Shown here piece by piece: positions 51,146-54,637 of a DNA stretch of 54,637 nt. The stretch spans positions 1 through 54,637 of the forward strand of contig JANWHQ010000139.1 of NCBI GenBank assembly GCA_025450315.1, in the 5' to 3' direction. This DNA is from Caulobacteraceae bacterium. GTDB taxonomy: Bacteria > Pseudomonadota > Alphaproteobacteria > Caulobacterales > Caulobacteraceae. Position 1 is the stretch's first letter. Each line of letters opens with the position of its first letter. The notes under the pieces are model-generated. The model was given only the letters and a program-made list of their open reading frames with translations. It had not been told where the DNA came from and searched no databases. The translations under genes were made by a program, and so were the position numbers.

Positions 51146-51484
51146 ATGAAACGGCTATTGACCGTGGCCATTGCTGCATCCGCGCTGACGGCCGCCGTGC
51201 CCGCTCTGGCGCAAACCTATCTGGACGATCGCGCCTCCCAGGCCGATCAGCGGATCGACAACGGTGAGAGCAACGGCTCGCTGACCGTCGGCGAAGCCGA
51301 CACCCTCAGGTCCCGTCTGCACGCCATCGAGCGCCAGCAGGATCGCTATCAGGCCGACGGCATGGCGCCCTGGCAATCGCGCGCGCTCGACCGCCGCTAC
51401 GACGCCCTGTCGAACGAGATCTACAACATGCGTCACAATCCGGAGTACCGGTACCGGCGCTACAGCGACGACGACGTCTGGTAA
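51146..51484 (+). CDS. Small exported helical protein, unknown function
   Basis: A 112-residue protein beginning MKRLLTVAIAASALTAAVPALAQ, a clean Sec signal. The mature part is predicted mostly helical: DRASQADQRIDNGESNGSLTVGEADTLRSRLHAIERQQDRYQADG. The repeated pattern of D-x-R and R-I-x-x-G-x-x-x-G-x-L-T-x-x-E is common in small secreted alphaproteobacterial proteins. It ends RRYSDDDVW with acidic/Arg-rich residues. ATG 51146 is chosen (GGGAG eight bases before). A strong hairpin follows the gene, so it is probably monocistronic. Function unknown. Confidence 0.78.
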   Translation: MKRLLTVAIAASALTAAVPALAQTYLDDRASQADQRIDNGESNGSLTVGEADTLRSRLHAIERQQDRYQADGMAPWQSRALDRRYDALSNEIYNMRHNPEYRYRRYSDDDVW

Positions 51485-51505
51485 GGCCGGACGCCCGATC
51501 GCAAA

Positions 51506-51535
51506 GGCCCGTGCGAGCGTCCCCTCGCACGGGCC
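51506..51535 (+). terminator. Strong hairpin terminator-like structure
   Basis: A perfect 12-bp stem (GGCCCGTGCGAG / CTCGCACGGGCC) with a 6-base loop begins 22 bases after the exported protein's stop and lies before the DUF969 gene. There is no T-run, but in GC-rich genomes such hairpins often end transcripts. Confidence 0.65.
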
Positions 51536-51586
51536 GCGCGTCGCCCTTAAGCTGGCCGCCTCGCCAACCGCAGGGGCGGCCTTTGC

Positions 51587-52285
51587 ATGCTTGTGCTGAT
51601 CGGCGTCGACATCCTGGCGCTGGGGTTCCTGATCCGCGCCAATCCGCTCCTGGTGGTGGCAATCGCCGCCCTGGCCGCCGGGATGGCGGCGGGGCAGGAC
51701 CCGGTGCAGGCGATCGCCTATCTCGGCAAGGCCTTCAACGACAATCGCCTGGTCAGCATCTCCTGGCTGGTGCTGCCGGTGATCGGCCTTCTGGAGCGGG
51801 GCGGGCTGCAGGCCCGGGCCCGCCAGCTGATCGAACGCATCCGCCTCGACGCGCCGGGCCGGTTGCTCCTGGCCTATTTCGTCCTGCGCCAGATCGTCGG
51901 GGCCCTGGGGCTGACCTCTGTGGGCGGCCAGACCCAGATGGTGCGCCCGATCATCGCCCCCATGGCCGAGGCCGCCGCCGAACGGCGCCGCGGCGGGGTG
52001 CTGCCCGAGCCGTTGCGGATGTGGCTGCGCGCCCATGCGGCGGCGGCCGACAACGTCGCCATCTTCTTCAGCGAGGACATCTTCATCGCCTTCGGCTCGG
52101 TGCTGCTGATCAAGAGCTTCCTGGACACCCAGGGGGTGGTGCTGGCGCCGCTGCAGCTTTCGGTCTGGGCGATCCCGACGGCGATCGCCGCCCTGGTGGC
52201 GCACGGCGCGCGGCTGATGCTGCTGGACCGCAAGCTAAAAGCTCCGCCTCCGGACGAAGCTCCGCCGACGGAGGACGAGCCATGA
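51587..52285 (+). CDS. DUF969 family membrane protein
   Basis: A 232-residue protein with several predicted helices (about 6, an estimate). It opens MLVLIGVDILALGFLIRANPLLVVAIAALAAGMAAG and contains LVSISWLVLPVIGLLERGGLQARARQLI, LTSVGGQTQMVRPIIAPMAEAAAERR and ADNVAIFFSEDIFIAFGSVLLIKSFL. These are the landmarks of DUF969. Members occur paired with DUF979 and look like a two-component permease. The stop overlaps the DUF979 start (ATGA). An Ala/Pro/Glu-rich tail (KAPPPDEAPPTEDEP) ends it. The transported substrate is unknown. Confidence 0.9.
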   Translation: MLVLIGVDILALGFLIRANPLLVVAIAALAAGMAAGQDPVQAIAYLGKAFNDNRLVSISWLVLPVIGLLERGGLQARARQLIERIRLDAPGRLLLAYFVLRQIVGALGLTSVGGQTQMVRPIIAPMAEAAAERRRGGVLPEPLRMWLRAHAAAADNVAIFFSEDIFIAFGSVLLIKSFLDTQGVVLAPLQLSVWAIPTAIAALVAHGARLMLLDRKLKAPPPDEAPPTEDEP

Positions 52286-53238
52286 TCGGGGTCGAGCAGG
52301 TCTACGCCCTGGTCGGGCTGATGTTCGCCGCCGTGGCGGTGCTGAGCGCGCGCGACGGCGCCAACCCCCGGCGCTGGGGGAACGCCGCCTTCTGGGGCCT
52401 GGTGGCGATGAGCTTCCTGTTCGGCGGCCGGATCGGCGGCTTCGCCAACGGCCTCTTGGTGATCGCCCTGGCCCTGATCGCGGGCCTCGGGGGACTGGGC
52501 CAGGGCCGGCCGGCCACCACCTCGCTCCAGGCGCGGGAGGCCAGCGCCTCCAAGCTCGGCGACCGCCTGTTCCTGCCGACCCTGATCGTGCCGGCCGTGT
52601 CGGTGATCGGCTCCCTGACCCTGAAGTCCCTGGTCGTCGGCGGCCATGCTCTGGTGGCGGCCAAGGACGCGACGCTGGTGTCGCTGGCCATCGGGGTGAT
52701 CGCCGCCCTGGCGGTCGCCATGCCGATGCTGAAGGCGCCGGCGCTGGCGCCGCTGCAGGAGGGCCGCAAGCTGATGGACACCGTCGGCTGGGCGGCGCTC
52801 CTGCCCCAGACCCTGGCGGCGTTGGGCACGGTGTTCGCCGCCGCCGGCGTCGGCAAGGTGGTGGGCCGGCTGATCGGCGAGGCCGTGCCGCTGGACACGC
52901 CGCTGGCGGCGGTCTGCGCCTACACCATCGGCATGGCGGCTTTCACCATCGTCATGGGCAACGCCTTCGCCGCCTTCCCGGTGATGACCGCCGCCATCGG
53001 CCTGCCCCTGATCGTCCACCGGTTCGGGGGCGATCCCGCGGTGATGGGGGCGATCGGCATGCTGTCGGGCTTCTGCGGCACCCTGGTCACGCCCATGGCG
53101 GCCAACTTCAACCTTGTGCCCGCCGCGCTCCTGGAGATCCCCGACCGCTGGGCGGTGATCCGGGCCCAGGCCCCGACCGCCTTCGCCCTGCTGATCATCA
53201 ACACCGTCCTGATGTATCTGTTGGCGTTCCGGACCTGA
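52282..53238 (+). CDS. DUF979 family membrane protein
   Basis: From ATG 52282, overlapping the previous stop, a 318-residue protein with about 9 helices. Landmarks: VYALVGLMFAAVAVLSARDGANPRRWGNAAFWGL, FLPTLIVPAVSVIGSL, GWAALLPQTLAALGTVFAAAGVGKVVG and MGAIGMLSGFCGTLVTPMAANFNLVPAALLEI. DUF979 is nearly always encoded next to DUF969. The pair probably imports a small anion or peptide-derived acid. In other genomes I recall the pair near pyroglutamyl-peptidase, which suggests 5-oxoproline or a related compound. That link is from memory and untested here. Confidence 0.9.
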   Translation: MIGVEQVYALVGLMFAAVAVLSARDGANPRRWGNAAFWGLVAMSFLFGGRIGGFANGLLVIALALIAGLGGLGQGRPATTSLQAREASASKLGDRLFLPTLIVPAVSVIGSLTLKSLVVGGHALVAAKDATLVSLAIGVIAALAVAMPMLKAPALAPLQEGRKLMDTVGWAALLPQTLAALGTVFAAAGVGKVVGRLIGEAVPLDTPLAAVCAYTIGMAAFTIVMGNAFAAFPVMTAAIGLPLIVHRFGGDPAVMGAIGMLSGFCGTLVTPMAANFNLVPAALLEIPDRWAVIRAQAPTAFALLIINTVLMYLLAFRT

Positions 53239-53245
53239 GCCCTTC

Positions 53246-54250
53246 ATGCCCCATCGCCTGACCGCCGAGACCGCCGTCCGCTTCGCCCGCATCGCCCTGG
53301 GGCACGTCGAGCGGGAGTACCCAAACAAGCTCGACCACGTGCTGGCCGGTCCCGAAGACGCTCTGGGTCCGCGCGCCCTGCACCCGATCTTCTACGGCAG
53401 CTTCGACTGGCATTCGTGCGTGCACGGACATTGGCTGCTGGCGCGGGTGCTGAACCTCGATCCGGACGGCCCGGCGGCCGACCACATCCGCGCCCTGCTG
53501 GACCGTCAGCTCGCGCCTGACAAGGTTTCCGCCGAGCTGGCCTATCTGGACCGGCCTTCGAGCAGCGGCTTCGAGCGGCCCTATGGCGCCGGGTGGCTGA
53601 TGAAGCTGCAGGCGGAGCTGGAGCAGGGGCGCCAGACCCGGGGGTGGGCGCCGGCTCTGCGGCCCCTGACCCAGGCCTTCGCGGGGCGGCTGAGCGCCTA
53701 TCTGCCCAAGCTGACCTATCCGATCCGCGCCGGCGCCCACGCCAACTCGGCCTTCGCGCTGGCGCTGGCGGACGACTACGCGAAGGTCTGCGGGGACGCC
53801 GGGCTGGAGGCGTTGATCGCGGCCCGGGCGCGGACCTGGTTCGGCGATGACGCCGATTGCCAGGCCTGGGAACCGTCGGGCGACGATTTCCTGTCCCCCG
53901 CCCTGATGGAGGCGGAGCTGATGCGGCGGGTTCTGACGAAGGAGGATTTCGCCGCCTGGTTCGGCCGCTTCCTGCCCCGGCTGGGGCATTGCGAGCCCGC
54001 GACCCTCTTCCGCCCAGCGACGGTCAGCGATCCCACGGACGGCAAGATCGCGCATCTGGACGGGGTCAACCTCAGCCGCGCCTGGTGCATGCGCAGCCTC
54101 GCCGCAGCTCTGGCGGCGGCCGACCCCCGGCGGGCCCTGCTCGAGGACGCCGCCGAGGCGCATCTTTCGGCCAGCCTCGTGGCCGTGGAGGGCGACTACA
54201 TGGGCGAACACTGGCTCGCCAGCTTCGCCCTCCTGGCGCTGGAGGCCTAG
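53246..54250 (+). CDS. DUF2891 family protein
   Basis: A 334-residue soluble protein. Conserved elements: NKLDHVL, ALHPIFYGSFDWHSCVHGHWLLARVL, FERPYGAGWLMKLQAEL, and HLDGVNLSRAWCM. GEHWLASFALLAL closes it. The FYGSFDWHSCVHGHW block is the family hallmark, with His residues that could bind metal or sugar. The all-helical plan recalls glycoside-hydrolase-like alpha/alpha barrels, but no activity is established. It starts 7 bases after DUF979 and shares its operon, so it may act on the imported compound. Confidence 0.9.
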   Translation: MPHRLTAETAVRFARIALGHVEREYPNKLDHVLAGPEDALGPRALHPIFYGSFDWHSCVHGHWLLARVLNLDPDGPAADHIRALLDRQLAPDKVSAELAYLDRPSSSGFERPYGAGWLMKLQAELEQGRQTRGWAPALRPLTQAFAGRLSAYLPKLTYPIRAGAHANSAFALALADDYAKVCGDAGLEALIAARARTWFGDDADCQAWEPSGDDFLSPALMEAELMRRVLTKEDFAAWFGRFLPRLGHCEPATLFRPATVSDPTDGKIAHLDGVNLSRAWCMRSLAAALAAADPRRALLEDAAEAHLSASLVAVEGDYMGEHWLASFALLALEA

Positions 54251-54255
54251 AGAGC

Positions 54256-54432
54256 CTAGTGACGGCCCCGCATGGCGTCCTTGACGCCGCCGACGGCGTT
54301 CTTCACAGCGCCCCTGGCCTTGTCCATCTTGCCTTCGGCCGTGAGCTTGGAGTCGCCCGTCATCTTGCCGGCGGCTTCCTTGATGTTGCCCTTGGCCTTG
54401 TCGGCCGCGCCTTCGATCCGGTTCTTGTCCAT
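54256..54432 (-). CDS. CsbD family small stress protein
   Basis: From ATG 54432 (AAGGAG nine bases upstream) a 58-residue protein: MDKNRIEGAADKAKGNIKEAAGKMTGDSKLTAEGKMDKARGAVKNAVGG. The N-R-I-E-G, G-x-x-K-E-A-A-G-K and L-x-A-E-G-K-x-D-K motifs define CsbD/YjbJ proteins, which are abundant during stress in many bacteria and have no known biochemistry. It is convergent with the DUF2891 gene, 5 bases between stops. Confidence 0.9.
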   Translation of the reverse strand: MDKNRIEGAADKAKGNIKEAAGKMTGDSKLTAEGKMDKARGAVKNAVGGVKDAMRGRH

Positions 54433-54499
54433 GGCCACTGCTCCTTGGTTCGTGTGGGCTCCAGGAGGCAACGGCGGAGTCCGGCGTCCGTTCCGGCGC

Positions 54500-54637
54500 T
54501 CAGCCGGGCGGCGCGGGCGCGGGGGCCGGGGCGGTCTGGCCCCGCAAGGCCGTCTTCAGGTCGTTCGGCCGGTCCTTGAAGAGACGCTGGGCCTGCTGGA
54601 TCGCCGCCTGCTGACGATCGGCCTGGTGCAGCACCCC
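54500..54637 (-). CDS. C-terminal fragment of an unidentified protein, truncated by the window edge
   Basis: The minus strand has an open frame of 46 codons from the window end to TGA at 54500-54502. The visible part reads LHQADRQQAAIQQAQRLFKDRPNDLKTALRG, then an Ala/Pro tail. The helix-like beginning and low-complexity end look like a real C-terminus. The family cannot be told from 45 residues. Confidence 0.4.
   Translation of the reverse strand, partial: GVLHQADRQQAAIQQAQRLFKDRPNDLKTALRGQTAPAPAPAPPG

Noticed and set aside
1-54637. CRISPR arrays, tRNA, rRNA, transposases or phage genes
   Set aside because: I found no regularly spaced repeats, no tRNA-like cloverleaf or rRNA sequence, and no transposase, integrase or capsid-type protein. 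Only short palindromic repeats are present.

Overview
The window is uniformly GC-rich and densely coding, with very little non-coding DNA. Its gene families point to an alphaproteobacterium of the Caulobacteraceae type (Phenylobacterium or Caulobacter relatives): NodT-type efflux lipoprotein, Rieske, luciferase-like and GST catabolic enzymes, DUF1097, DUF1345, DUF2891, CsbD, and a P450. This assignment is inferred from family content; there is no rRNA or other marker gene here. I saw no tRNA, rRNA, CRISPR array, transposase, integrase or phage gene. No gene-free gap exceeds about 300 bases.

Layout. 1-4.4 kb: the end of an RND multidrug pump (MdtB/MuxB-like permease broken by an in-frame TAG, then a NodT outer-membrane lipoprotein), both with glycine-rich insertions. 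4.5-12 kb: a small lipoprotein, an MprF/YbhN-like membrane protein, a frameshifted Rieske oxygenase, an Mpl-type Mur ligase, a luciferase-like monooxygenase, two LigF-like GSTs and a MliC-type protein. 12.2-16.5 kb: DUF805 and two DoxX-like proteins, diverging from a serine beta-lactamase-like hydrolase, a small three-helix protein and a BlaI/MecI repressor. Three matching dyad operators mark the last group as one regulon. 16.5-19.8 kb: patatin-like lipoprotein, PON/SMP-30-like propeller protein and a secreted DUF8021-like protein. 20-24.3 kb: an ABC exporter (ATPase, FtsX-type permease, HlyD-type adaptor). 24.4-27.6 kb: an IorAB-like molybdenum hydroxylase and a secreted SnoaL-like protein. 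27.7-33 kb: an AlgI-type O-acyltransferase with two SGNH proteins and a polysaccharide deacetylase. 33-42.4 kb: mixed metabolism and membrane genes, including DUF1345, a CMD protein, a sodium:solute symporter with small subunit, GNAT, EamA, HAD, DUF1097 and an acyl-CoA ligase. 42.5-46.9 kb: a possible one-carbon island with two MetF-like paralogues around an HTH-methyltransferase fusion and FdhD, with a three-half-site operator in the divergent promoter. 46.8-54.6 kb: transglutaminase-like protein, P450, M20 peptidase, a DUF969/DUF979/DUF2891 operon, CsbD, and the end of a further gene.

The two best candidates for undescribed systems are the BlaI regulon, which has no BlaR1 sensor here and instead carries a small ExbB/TolQ-like membrane protein, and the one-carbon island, in which a DNA-binding domain is fused to a methyltransferase beneath an operator-bearing promoter. 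Three genes are broken: the RND permease (stop), the Rieske oxygenase (1-nt shift) and the serine hydrolase (19-bp tandem duplication). Sequencing or assembly error should be excluded before biological meaning is given to these breaks.
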